In this document: one piece after another, positions 1-6,696 of the stretch
Layout: each line of letters starts with the position of its first letter
Position numbering within the stretch: the stretch's first letter is position 1
Source of the DNA: Anaerofilum faecale
GTDB taxonomy: Bacteria > Bacillota > Clostridia > Oscillospirales > Ruminococcaceae
DNA: 64,000 bases
Reading direction: 5' to 3'
Assembly (NCBI GenBank): GCA_019114265.1
Contig: DXFV01000005.1
Coordinates: 14,790 to 78,789 of the forward strand
Notes under the pieces: model-generated
Told to the model about the DNA's origin: nothing
Database searches by the model: none
What the model saw: only the letters and a program-made list of their open reading frames with translations
Made by a program: the position numbers and the translations under genes

Positions 1-262
1 TGGGGGCGGCAGGCGACGTCGTTTCCGGGGCGGCCGACAGCGGCGTCTGCACCAGCGCGGTGTCCGGCGTGCGCGGCGGGACGCGGATCGCCGCGTTGGG
101 CAGGATGTTCCACGGCAGCACCAGGCGAACCGCCAGCACCAGCCACACCCAGTATTTCCAGCGGGCGGCATAGCGCGCGTCCAGACATCTGCCCAGCAGC
201 CACAGCGCCAGCACCACAAGGCCCACGCCCGCGGAGGTGGACAGGAGAGAAAGCAGGGTCAT
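1..262 (-). CDS. M56/BlaR1-family membrane sensor peptidase, N-terminal part only
   Basis: The gene runs off the left edge of the window, so only about 87 N-terminal residues are seen. It begins MTLLSLLSTSAGVG, has a first membrane helix (about residues 10-24) and then the RWKYWVWLVLAVRLVLPWN stretch that is typical of the second helix of BlaR1/MecR1-type M56 proteins. The zinc site would lie outside the window. The ATG at 262 sits 4 bases past the stop of the BlaI gene, with its GGAGGAGG ribosome site inside the end of that gene, so the two are translationally linked. By family it should be a membrane sensor protease that cleaves or inactivates its partner BlaI repressor. Confidence 0.8.
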   Translation of the reverse strand, partial: MTLLSLLSTSAGVGLVVLALWLLGRCLDARYAARWKYWVWLVLAVRLVLPWNILPNAAIRVPPRTPDTALVQTPLSAAPETTSPAAP

Positions 263-266
263 GGCT

Positions 267-668
267 TCATTCCTCCTCCTTGCGGCCGCGCTGTTCCAAT
301 TCGTCCAGGAAGGCGCGCAGCTCGCGCACATCCTGCCCGTCCAGCATGCGGCTGTCGTACAGGGTGGCCATCATGCTCTGCACCGAATTGCCGTACAGCC
401 GCGCCAGAAAGCTGCGGCTTTCGCTGGCCTGGTAGTCGGTTTTGGCCACCAGCGCGGCGTAGCGGTTGGGCTTTTCGGTGCGGATGCACTCCACAAATCC
501 CTTGTCGGCCAGGCGCGCCAGCACCGTCATCAGGGTGGACAGCGCCCAGCTGCGCTGCCCCTGCAGCGCGGTGTGGATCTGCACTGCCGACAGCGGCGCG
601 TTTTCCCGCCACAGGATCTGCATGATCTCCAGCTCGGCGTCGCCCAGGCGTTTGAACCGCTTGCACAT
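267..668 (-). CDS. BlaI/MecI/CopY-family transcriptional repressor
   Basis: A 133-residue winged-helix repressor. The start RFKRLGDAELEIMQILWREN and the segment WALSTLMTVLARLADKGFVE match the DNA-binding domain of BlaI/MecI, followed by a helical dimerisation tail. A longer reading frame extends upstream to 776, but the ATG at 668 has a GGGAG site 9 bases upstream and gives the family-typical start, and the promoter and operators lie inside the extension. It is co-transcribed with the M56 gene to its left. Two palindromes in its promoter fit autoregulation by this repressor. The family responds to cell-wall antibiotics in staphylococci; the signal here is unknown. Confidence 0.9.
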   Translation of the reverse strand: MCKRFKRLGDAELEIMQILWRENAPLSAVQIHTALQGQRSWALSTLMTVLARLADKGFVECIRTEKPNRYAALVAKTDYQASESRSFLARLYGNSVQSMMATLYDSRMLDGQDVRELRAFLDELEQRGRKEEE

Positions 669-687
669 ATGCTCCCGCTCCCTTCTT

Positions 688-749
688 ATTATACAGTTGT
701 ATAATCTTCTTTCGATTTCATTATACACATGTATAACAGGCGCTGTCAA
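688..749 (-). promoter_or_regulatory. Promoter with two BlaI-type operator palindromes
   Basis: Read on the minus strand, a TTGACA -35 box (749-744) and a TATAAT -10 box (725-720) are 18 bases apart. Two near-identical palindromes overlap and follow the -10: TTATACAcaTGTATAA at 721-736 and ATTATACAgtTGTATAAT at 688-705. Both contain the TACAnnTGTA core bound by BlaI/MecI proteins, with centres about 32 bases (three helical turns) apart. They lie just upstream of the blaI start at 668, so autorepression is the likely use. Confidence 0.88.
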
Positions 750-774
750 GCGGGTGGCCGCCGGTTTTGTGCAC

Positions 775-815
775 AAAAAAACCGCCCGATTTCCGTCATT
801 CCGAAAACCGGGCGG
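775..815 (-). terminator. Rho-independent terminator after ucpA
   Basis: On the minus strand a CCGCCCG/CGGGCGG stem with a T7 run follows the stop of the ucpA-like gene by about 27 bases. It closes the pdxK/trmL-degV-ucpA unit before the blaI promoter. Confidence 0.75.
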
Positions 816-841
816 GATGCTGTTGTTTGTCCGAGCCTGTT

Positions 842-1630
842 TCAGGTGCCCATCGTGCTGGTCTCGGGCAGGGTGCTGCCGCCGTCCACCACGAACTGGG
901 CGCCGGTGAGGTAGCTGGCCTCGCTGCTGGCCAAAAACGCCGCCAGCTCGCCCACCTCGCAGGGGTCGGCCAGGCGTCCCAGCGGGATGGCGGCCGCAAT
1001 GCCGTCGATGACGCTCTGGGGGTTTTCCGGGCAGGACTGGCGCGCCATGCCCTGCACCATCGGGGTGAGCACATAGCCGGGGCAGATGGCGTTCACGTTC
1101 ACATACGGCGCGAACTCACGGGCCAGCGCTTTGGTGAGGCCCACCAGCGCGGCCTTGCTCATGGCATAGGCGGCCTCGCCGGGGTCGGCCACCATATCGC
1201 CGGTGACCGACGACATGATGACGATCTTGCCCTCCTTGCGCTCCACCATGCCGGGCAGCACCGCCTTGCAGGTGTTCCACGCGCCCTTGACGTTGATGTC
1301 CAGATGCAGGTCGCGGTCGGCGTCGCTCTGCTCCAGGAATCCGCCCAGGCGGCAGACGCCCGCGTTGGACACCAGGATGTCGATCTGCCCGAAGGCCTCG
1401 CAGCCCGCTTTCACACCGGCCTGCACACTGTCCATGTCGGCCACGTCCATGCGCACGGCGATGGCGTTTGCCCCCTCGGCGCGCAGCGCGGCGGCCAGCT
1501 GTTCGGTTTCCTCGCCGCGGGCCGCCAGCACCAGGTTGGCGCCGTGCTTTGCAAATACCCGCGCGATGCCCTCGCCGATGCCCTTGGAAGCGCCGGTGAT
1601 GAGGGCGGTTTTGCCTGTGAGTTTTGCCAT
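842..1630 (-). CDS. ucpA: UcpA-like short-chain dehydrogenase/reductase
   Basis: A 262-residue classical SDR. The TGASKGIG cofactor motif (residues 12-19), a SNAG motif near 90, a catalytic Ser in SSVTGDMVADPGE near 142 and a YAMSK Tyr/Lys pair near 157 are all present. The start MAKLTGKTALITG, the CRLGGFL segment after NAG and the end DGGSTLPETS resemble E. coli UcpA closely over the full length. The physiological substrate of UcpA is not settled, although it has been linked to furfural tolerance. The ATG at 1630 has AAAGGAG upstream. It lies 26 bases after degV and is last in a three-gene leftward unit. Confidence 0.9.
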   Translation of the reverse strand: MAKLTGKTALITGASKGIGEGIARVFAKHGANLVLAARGEETEQLAAALRAEGANAIAVRMDVADMDSVQAGVKAGCEAFGQIDILVSNAGVCRLGGFLEQSDADRDLHLDINVKGAWNTCKAVLPGMVERKEGKIVIMSSVTGDMVADPGEAAYAMSKAALVGLTKALAREFAPYVNVNAICPGYVLTPMVQGMARQSCPENPQSVIDGIAAAIPLGRLADPCEVGELAAFLASSEASYLTGAQFVVDGGSTLPETSTMGT

Positions 1631-1656
1631 GATGATTCTCCTTTGCTGCGGATGGC

Positions 1657-2523
1657 TCAGCGGCGCGGCTGGCCCAGATAGATCAGCGCGATGGCGTCGG
1701 GGCCGGTGTTGCTGGCCACGGCGGCGCCCAGCTTGAAGATGCACAGCGGCGCGCAGCCCAGCTCCTTTTTGCACAGCTTGGCCAGCTCCTCGCCGCGGGC
1801 GTCGTCGGTGGTGCCCACCATATACTCGGGCTCTTCGCCGCGGTGCTCCTTGGCGAATTTCACCAGCGCCGGCAGGACGCCGGCGTCGCCGCGCACCTTC
1901 GCCACCACCTTCGACTCGCCGTCGATCAGGCTGATGACCGGGCGCAGGCCCAGCAGCTCGCCCGCAAAGGCGGCGGCAGCCGACACACGGCCGCTCTTTT
2001 TCATCACCTTCAGGCTGTAGGCGGCCAGCACCGCCTCGGCGCGCGCAAAGACGCTGTCCAGCCAGGCCGCGATGGGGGCCACCTCGGCGCCGTTGCGGAT
2101 CTTGCGGGCGGCTTCGCAGACGTACCAGCCATACACCATCGAATAGGTGTGGCTGTCGATCAGGTGGATCTTCAGCTTGTGGCCGGGGCGCTCCTCGTCC
2201 AGCATACTGATCGCCATCCGGGCGGCGTCGTAGGTGGCGCTGCCGGTGGAGTTGATGGTCACATGCAGCACCTCGGTGTAGCCCTCGTCCACATATTTGC
2301 AGTACTGCTCGCAGAATGCCAGGTGGGTGACATGGGCGGTGCTGGGGATGCCCTTTGCATTGCGCAGCAGGTCGTAGTATTCTTCAAAGCTGAAATCTTT
2401 GCGCTCGGTGTAGCTTTTGCCATCCAGCATGATGGAAAAGCACAGGATGTCGATGCCGTATTTCCGTTCCAGCTCGGGCGGGATGTCGCAGGCCGAATCG
2501 GTCAGGATTGCAATCTTGCTCAA
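1657..2523 (-). CDS. DegV family fatty-acid-binding protein
   Basis: About 288 residues. LSKIAILTDSACDIPPEL at the start and the TDSACD and GRVSAAAAFAGELL segments are typical of the DegV fold, in which an EDD domain binds a long-chain fatty acid; Firmicutes homologues (FakB) present fatty acids to the kinase FakA. No fakA lies nearby. An ATG at 2547 overlaps the upstream gene, but AAGGAG at about 2533 points to the TTG at 2523 (spacing 9), with GTG at 2529 as the alternative. The gene follows the kinase-methyltransferase fusion by 14 bases and precedes ucpA. Confidence 0.88.
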   Translation of the reverse strand: MSKIAILTDSACDIPPELERKYGIDILCFSIMLDGKSYTERKDFSFEEYYDLLRNAKGIPSTAHVTHLAFCEQYCKYVDEGYTEVLHVTINSTGSATYDAARMAISMLDEERPGHKLKIHLIDSHTYSMVYGWYVCEAARKIRNGAEVAPIAAWLDSVFARAEAVLAAYSLKVMKKSGRVSAAAAFAGELLGLRPVISLIDGESKVVAKVRGDAGVLPALVKFAKEHRGEEPEYMVGTTDDARGEELAKLCKKELGCAPLCIFKLGAAVASNTGPDAIALIYLGQPRR

Positions 2524-2537
2524 ACTCACGTTCTCCT

Positions 2538-3851
2538 TCACTCCCATTCATAATTCCGCAGGTGCCCTTCGGCCAACAGGCCGTCGTAGTCCCACTGGCG
2601 CAGCACCTCATACACGCCGATGGCGACCGTGTTCGACAGGTTCAGGCTGCGGGCGTCCGCCCGCATCGGCAGCCGCACGCACCATTTCCGGTTTTCGTGC
2701 AGCAGCTGTTCGGGCAGGCCTCTGTCCTCCCGTCCAAACACCAGGTAGCAGCCATCGGGATACTGCACGTCGCAGTAGCGCGCCGGCGCTTTGGTGGAGA
2801 AATAGTAGTAGGGTCCGCTGTTGCGGGCGAAAAATTCCTCCAGTCCATTATAATATGTTATATCAAGCAGGTGCCAGTAGTCAAGCCCGGCGCGCTTGAG
2901 TTTCTTATCGTCGATGGCAAATCCCATCGGCCCCACCAGATGCAGGCGCGCCCCCGTGGCGGCGCAGGTGCGGGCGACGTTGCCGGTGTTCTGCGGGATG
3001 CGCGGCTCCACCAGCACGATGTTCAGCACTTTTTTGGGCGCGGGCGGCGCCAGCAGGTGCAGATACGGCTCGAACCACACCCCATACCGGGTTTCCTCGG
3101 GGCTGGCGAACACCGCTTTGCCCACAAAATCCGCCGCCGTTTCCACCGCCTGGCACAAACTCGCCCCGCCCAGCACGCCGCCGGTGAGGGTGGCGGCAAA
3201 CAGATCGCCGGTGCCGGGATAGCTGCGCGGGCAGCGCGGCGTGTACAGACAGCCGCTGTTCTCCCCCTCGGCCCAGACATTGCCCAACCGCTGCCCGAAC
3301 GGCACGCCGGTGAGCACCACCCGCTGCCCGGGGCCGGCGAGGCTCTGCGCCCAGCGGCGCGCCTCGGCCTCGTCGGCGGGGACCGACGCGGGGTCTTTGC
3401 CCAGCAGGAAGGCCGCCTCGGTGGGGTTCGGCACAAGGATGTGGGCGTCGGCGCACAGGCCCTGCATCGCGCGGCAGACGCCGTCCGACAGGCCGCTGTA
3501 GATCCTGCCGTGGTCGCCCATCACCGGGTCCAGCACCCGCAGTGCGTCCGGCCACAGCTCCCAGGCGCGGCGCACCAGCGCGGTCTGCTCCTCGTTGGCC
3601 AGATAGCCGGAATAGATGCAGTCGAACTGCACGCCCAGACGGGCGTAGTCCTCCAGCGCGGCGGGGCCGTAGCCGCCCAGATCCCGGACGGTGGGCGCGC
3701 CCAGCCCGCCGGTGTGCACCGACAAAAGCGCGGTGGGCAGCGCCACCGGCTGGCATCCCATCGCCGCCAGCACCGGCACAATGGCCGACAGGCTTGCGCG
3801 GCCCAGCGCGGCCAGATCGTGGATGCAGAGCACCCGTTTTGGCTGTATCAT
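2538..3851 (-). CDS. Pyridoxamine/pyridoxal kinase fused to TrmL-type tRNA 2'-O-methyltransferase
   Basis: One 437-residue frame holds two enzymes. Residues 1 to about 270 are a PfkB/ThiD-like pyridoxal kinase: IHDLAALGRASL at the start, LLSVHTGGLGAP, DPVMGDHG and the anion-hole PGTGDLFAA motif. Residues from 275 are a SPOUT methyltransferase of the TrmL (YibK) kind, LNIVLVEPRIPQNTGN to VFGREDRGLPE and SLNLSNTVAIGVYEVLRQ, the knot region; TrmL methylates the ribose of the wobble base of leucine tRNAs. The two are normally separate proteins. The junction codons are AAA AAA GTG (A6 at 3030-3035). With one A fewer, the kinase would stop at a TGA overlapping a GTG start for TrmL. The ATG at 3851 has GAGGG upstream. 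Confidence 0.85.
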   Translation of the reverse strand: MIQPKRVLCIHDLAALGRASLSAIVPVLAAMGCQPVALPTALLSVHTGGLGAPTVRDLGGYGPAALEDYARLGVQFDCIYSGYLANEEQTALVRRAWELWPDALRVLDPVMGDHGRIYSGLSDGVCRAMQGLCADAHILVPNPTEAAFLLGKDPASVPADEAEARRWAQSLAGPGQRVVLTGVPFGQRLGNVWAEGENSGCLYTPRCPRSYPGTGDLFAATLTGGVLGGASLCQAVETAADFVGKAVFASPEETRYGVWFEPYLHLLAPPAPKKVLNIVLVEPRIPQNTGNVARTCAATGARLHLVGPMGFAIDDKKLKRAGLDYWHLLDITYYNGLEEFFARNSGPYYYFSTKAPARYCDVQYPDGCYLVFGREDRGLPEQLLHENRKWCVRLPMRADARSLNLSNTVAIGVYEVLRQWDYDGLLAEGHLRNYEWE

Positions 3852-3993
3852 CGTTTGTTTCCCTCTTTTCTGCCGGCTGCTTTCTGCCACAAACTGGAAC
3901 GGATACCCCGCCCGGCTCCGGCGCATACTGGGGGTGAGCCTCGCGGCGGGCGAAACCGCCGCGGCCCATCACAGCGAAAGGAGCGAGCGTTTT

Positions 3994-4179
3994 ATGAAAA
4001 AAAGCAGCATGTCTGCCGGCCTGGCGGTCGGCGCTGTGGCGGCCACTGCACTGAGCGCCGCCGGAATGTATCTGGCCTACACGCATCCGCGTCAGACCAA
4101 GCGGATGATGAAAAAGGCCGGCCGCACCGTCGAGAAGGCGATGGGCCAGATGGAAAATATGATGGCCCAGTATTTCTAA
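3994..4179 (+). CDS. Small single-pass membrane protein
   Basis: A 61-residue protein starting MKKSSMSAGLAVGAVAA with one hydrophobic helix (about residues 7-29), then a basic tail HPRQTKRMMKKAGRTVEKA that could be an amphipathic cytoplasmic helix. The ATG at 3994 has GAAAGGAG 7 bases upstream and a strong terminator follows, so it is probably a real single-gene unit; a longer frame that starts at 3691 is antisense to the kinase gene and was not used. The outline is like small YtxH-type envelope proteins, but the family cannot be named from the sequence alone. Confidence 0.7.
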   Translation: MKKSSMSAGLAVGAVAATALSAAGMYLAYTHPRQTKRMMKKAGRTVEKAMGQMENMMAQYF

Positions 4180-4187
4180 GCGGGCCG

Positions 4188-4245
4188 CCGCGCCGTCCCC
4201 CGCAGGCTGTGCTGCCTGCTGCGGAGGACGGCGCGGTGCTTTTTT
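4188..4245 (+). terminator. Rho-independent terminator
   Basis: Perfect 11-base arms CCGCGCCGTCC (4188-4198) and GGACGGCGCGG (4226-4236), with an inner CGCAG/CTGCG pairing, then GC and a T6 run. It follows the small membrane protein by 9 bases. Confidence 0.88.
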
Positions 4246-4291
4246 GTGCGAAAGGCGGGTCTCCTGCACGGAAAGCGGGGCGATAAGGGGC

Positions 4292-4412
4292 AGATTCGAC
4301 CTCATCCGGCCCCGTCCGGGGCCGTCTTCCCCTGCCAGGGGAAGGCTTGCCGTACCGTTGGCTTCCCCCTTTGGGGGGAGCCTGTCCCCGAAGGGGACTG
4401 ATGAGGGGAAGT
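4292..4412. repeat. Composite intergenic palindromic repeat, copy 1
   Basis: Made of an AGATTCGACCTCATCCGG lead, a GGCCCCGTCCGGGGCC hairpin, a CTTCCCCTGCCAGGGGAAG hairpin and then a GGCTTCCCCC...GGGGGGAGCC hairpin ending in GGGGACTGATGAGGGGAAG. The same modules recur at 4472, 36698, 44479 and 44600. It lies downstream of the tex stop. Confidence 0.85.
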
Positions 4413-4471
4413 CTGCCGGTTTTCGCAAATCCCGCCCCAAGCCCCGGCCCGGGGGCGCGGCGGAAGGGGAA

Positions 4472-4526
4472 AGATTCGACCTCATCCGGCCCCGTCCGGG
4501 GCCACCTTCCCCTGCCAGGGGAAGGC
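4472..4526. repeat. Composite intergenic palindromic repeat, copy 2
   Basis: A second, shorter copy 180 bases from the first: the same AGATTCGACCTCATCCGG lead, GGCCCCGTCCGGGGCC hairpin and CTTCCCCTGCCAGGGGAAG hairpin. It ends 22 bases before the tex stop codon. Confidence 0.85.
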
Positions 4527-4548
4527 GTTCGGCGCCAATGGCTCCCGG

Positions 4549-6696
4549 TCAGGCGCGGGGCGCTTTCATGGTGAGGCCGATGCGCTTTTTCGCCGCGTCC
4601 ACCTGCAGCACCCACACCGTCACCACGTCGCCCACCCGCAGCACCTCGCCGGGGTGTTTGATAAAGCGGTCACAGATCTGGCTGATGTGCACAAGGCCGT
4701 CCTGGTGGACGCCGATGTCCACGAACGCGCCGAAGTCGATCACGTTGCGCACCGTGCCCTGCAGCTTCATGCCGGGGCGCAGGTCGGCGAGCTGCAGCAC
4801 ACTGCTGCGCAGCAGCGGCGGCGGCAGTTCATCGCGCATGTCCCGCCCGGGGCGCAGCAGCTCGGCCACCATGTCCCGCAAGGTGGGCAGGCCCACCCCC
4901 AGCGTCTGGGCCAGCTTGTTCTCGCCCGCCGCCTTCACCGTGTCGGCCAGGTGTGCGATGGCCCCGGTGCCGATCTGGGCGGGGGTGTAGCCGCACGCCT
5001 CCAGCAGACGCCGCGCGGCGGCGTAGCTCTCGGGGTGGACGGCGGTGGAGTCGAGCGGGTCGGCCGCGCCCGGAATGCGCAGAAAACCCGCGCACTGCTC
5101 GAACGCCTTGGGGCCCAGCCCCTTCACCTTCAAAAGCTGCTTGCGGCTGGAAAACTCTCCGCTCTCCTCGCGGTATTTCACGATATTTTTGGCGGTGGAT
5201 CTGGTCAGACCGGCCACCCGCTCCAGCAGCGGGGCGCTGGCGGTGTTCAGGTCCACGCCCACCGTGTTCACGCAGTCCTCCACCACGCCGTCCAGCGCGG
5301 CGGCCAGACGGGCGGGCGGCATGTCGTGCTGGTACTGGCCCACGCCCACCGCTTTGGGGTCGATCTTCACCAGCTCGGCCAGCGGGTCCTGCAGGCGGCG
5401 TGCGATCGACACCGCGCTGCGCAGGTTGACGTCGTATTCCGGGAACTCCTCGGCGGCCAGCTTGCTGGCGGAGTAGACGCTCGCCCCCGCCTCGCTCACC
5501 ACCATATACTGCACCGGATGCCCCGCCTTGGGCAGCAGGGCGGCGGCAAACTGCTCGGTCTCGGCGCCGGCGGTGCCGTTGCCGATGGCGATGATCTCCA
5601 CGTGGTGCTTTTCGATGAGGTGCAGGATGGTCGCTTCGGCCTGCGCCACCCGCTTGAACTCGGGCAGCGGATAGACCACCGCCGTGTCCAGCACCTTGCC
5701 GGTGGCGTCCACCACCGCCACCTTGCAGCCCATCCGGTAGCCGGGATCGAGGCCCATCGCCACCTTGCCCTTGACCGGCGCGGCCAGGAGCAGCTGGCGC
5801 AGGTTTTTGCCGAACACCTCGATGGCCCCCTCGGCGGCTTTGGCGGTGAGGTCCGCCCGCAGCTCGCGCGCCAGGCTGGGATGCAAAAGGCGGGCATAGC
5901 CGTCCTCCACCGCCTGCTTCACCTGGGCGGCGGCGGGAGTGGTGTTCTTCACGAAGGGCGCGCAGCACAGCGCCAGCGCCTTTTCCTCCTCCACCCGCAC
6001 CCGCACCCGCAGCCACTCCTCCCGCTCGCCGCGGTCGATGGCCAGCACCTGGTGCCCGGCCAGTTTGGCCGCCGGGCGGGAGAAGGCATAGTAGCCGCTG
6101 TAGACGCTGTCGCCCTCCCTGGCGGCCTCGGTCTCGAGGACGGCGGTGCGGGCATAGAAGGCGCGCAGGCGGGAGCGGAGGGTGGCGAGGTCGGCGGCGG
6201 TCTCGGCGATGATGTCCCGCGCGCCGGCCAGCGCGGCGGCGGCGTCCGGCACCTGCTCGGTGATATAGTCGGCGGCCAGCGCTTCGGGGTCGTCGCCCGG
6301 GCGCTGGGCCAGCAGGCGGTCGGCCAGCGGGGCGAGGCCCTTTTCCTTGGCCATGCCCGCGCGGGTGCGGCGCTTGGGTTTGTAGGGGCGGTAGACGTCC
6401 TCCACCTCGGCCAGCGTGGCGGCCTTTTCCAGTGCCGACGCCAGCGCCGGGCCGTATACGCCCTGCTCCTCCAGCGCGGCGCGCACCGTCTCCTTGCGGG
6501 CGGCAAGACCGCGCAGATATTCCAGACGGTCGGCCAGCTGGCGGAGCAGTTGGTCGTCCATGCTGCCGGTGGCCTCCTTGCGGTAGCGCGCGATGAATGG
6601 GATGGTGTTGCCGGCGTCGATCAGCTCCACCGCCGCCTGCACACGGGCAAGCGACAGCTGCAGCTCGTCGGCCAGCTGCCGGTTCAGTTCGGTCAT
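4549..6696 (-). CDS. tex: Tex-like transcription accessory protein, RNA-binding
   Basis: A 715-residue Tex/YqgF-type protein. The N-terminal helical segment contains NTIPFIARYRKEATG, the middle has the YqgF/RNase-H-like fold (GLDPGYRMGCKVAVVDATGKV), then helix-hairpin-helix motifs (LNTASAPLLERVAGL, KVKGLGPKAFEQCAGFLRI) and a C-terminal S1 RNA-binding domain from about 645 (LQGTVRNVIDFGAFVDIGVHQDGLVHIS). Tex proteins bind nucleic acids and affect transcription. The ATG at 6696 overlaps the stop of the yfhO-like gene as ATGA, so the two are co-translated, and AAGGAG lies 9 bases upstream. Confidence 0.93.
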   Translation of the reverse strand: MTELNRQLADELQLSLARVQAAVELIDAGNTIPFIARYRKEATGSMDDQLLRQLADRLEYLRGLAARKETVRAALEEQGVYGPALASALEKAATLAEVEDVYRPYKPKRRTRAGMAKEKGLAPLADRLLAQRPGDDPEALAADYITEQVPDAAAALAGARDIIAETAADLATLRSRLRAFYARTAVLETEAAREGDSVYSGYYAFSRPAAKLAGHQVLAIDRGEREEWLRVRVRVEEEKALALCCAPFVKNTTPAAAQVKQAVEDGYARLLHPSLARELRADLTAKAAEGAIEVFGKNLRQLLLAAPVKGKVAMGLDPGYRMGCKVAVVDATGKVLDTAVVYPLPEFKRVAQAEATILHLIEKHHVEIIAIGNGTAGAETEQFAAALLPKAGHPVQYMVVSEAGASVYSASKLAAEEFPEYDVNLRSAVSIARRLQDPLAELVKIDPKAVGVGQYQHDMPPARLAAALDGVVEDCVNTVGVDLNTASAPLLERVAGLTRSTAKNIVKYREESGEFSSRKQLLKVKGLGPKAFEQCAGFLRIPGAADPLDSTAVHPESYAAARRLLEACGYTPAQIGTGAIAHLADTVKAAGENKLAQTLGVGLPTLRDMVAELLRPGRDMRDELPPPLLRSSVLQLADLRPGMKLQGTVRNVIDFGAFVDIGVHQDGLVHISQICDRFIKHPGEVLRVGDVVTVWVLQVDAAKKRIGLTMKAPRA

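Noticed and set aside
2508..4286. 592-codon plus-strand frame opposite the kinase-TrmL fusion
   Set aside because: No recognisable motif and it crosses a perfect terminator; the minus-strand gene has complete catalytic motifs.
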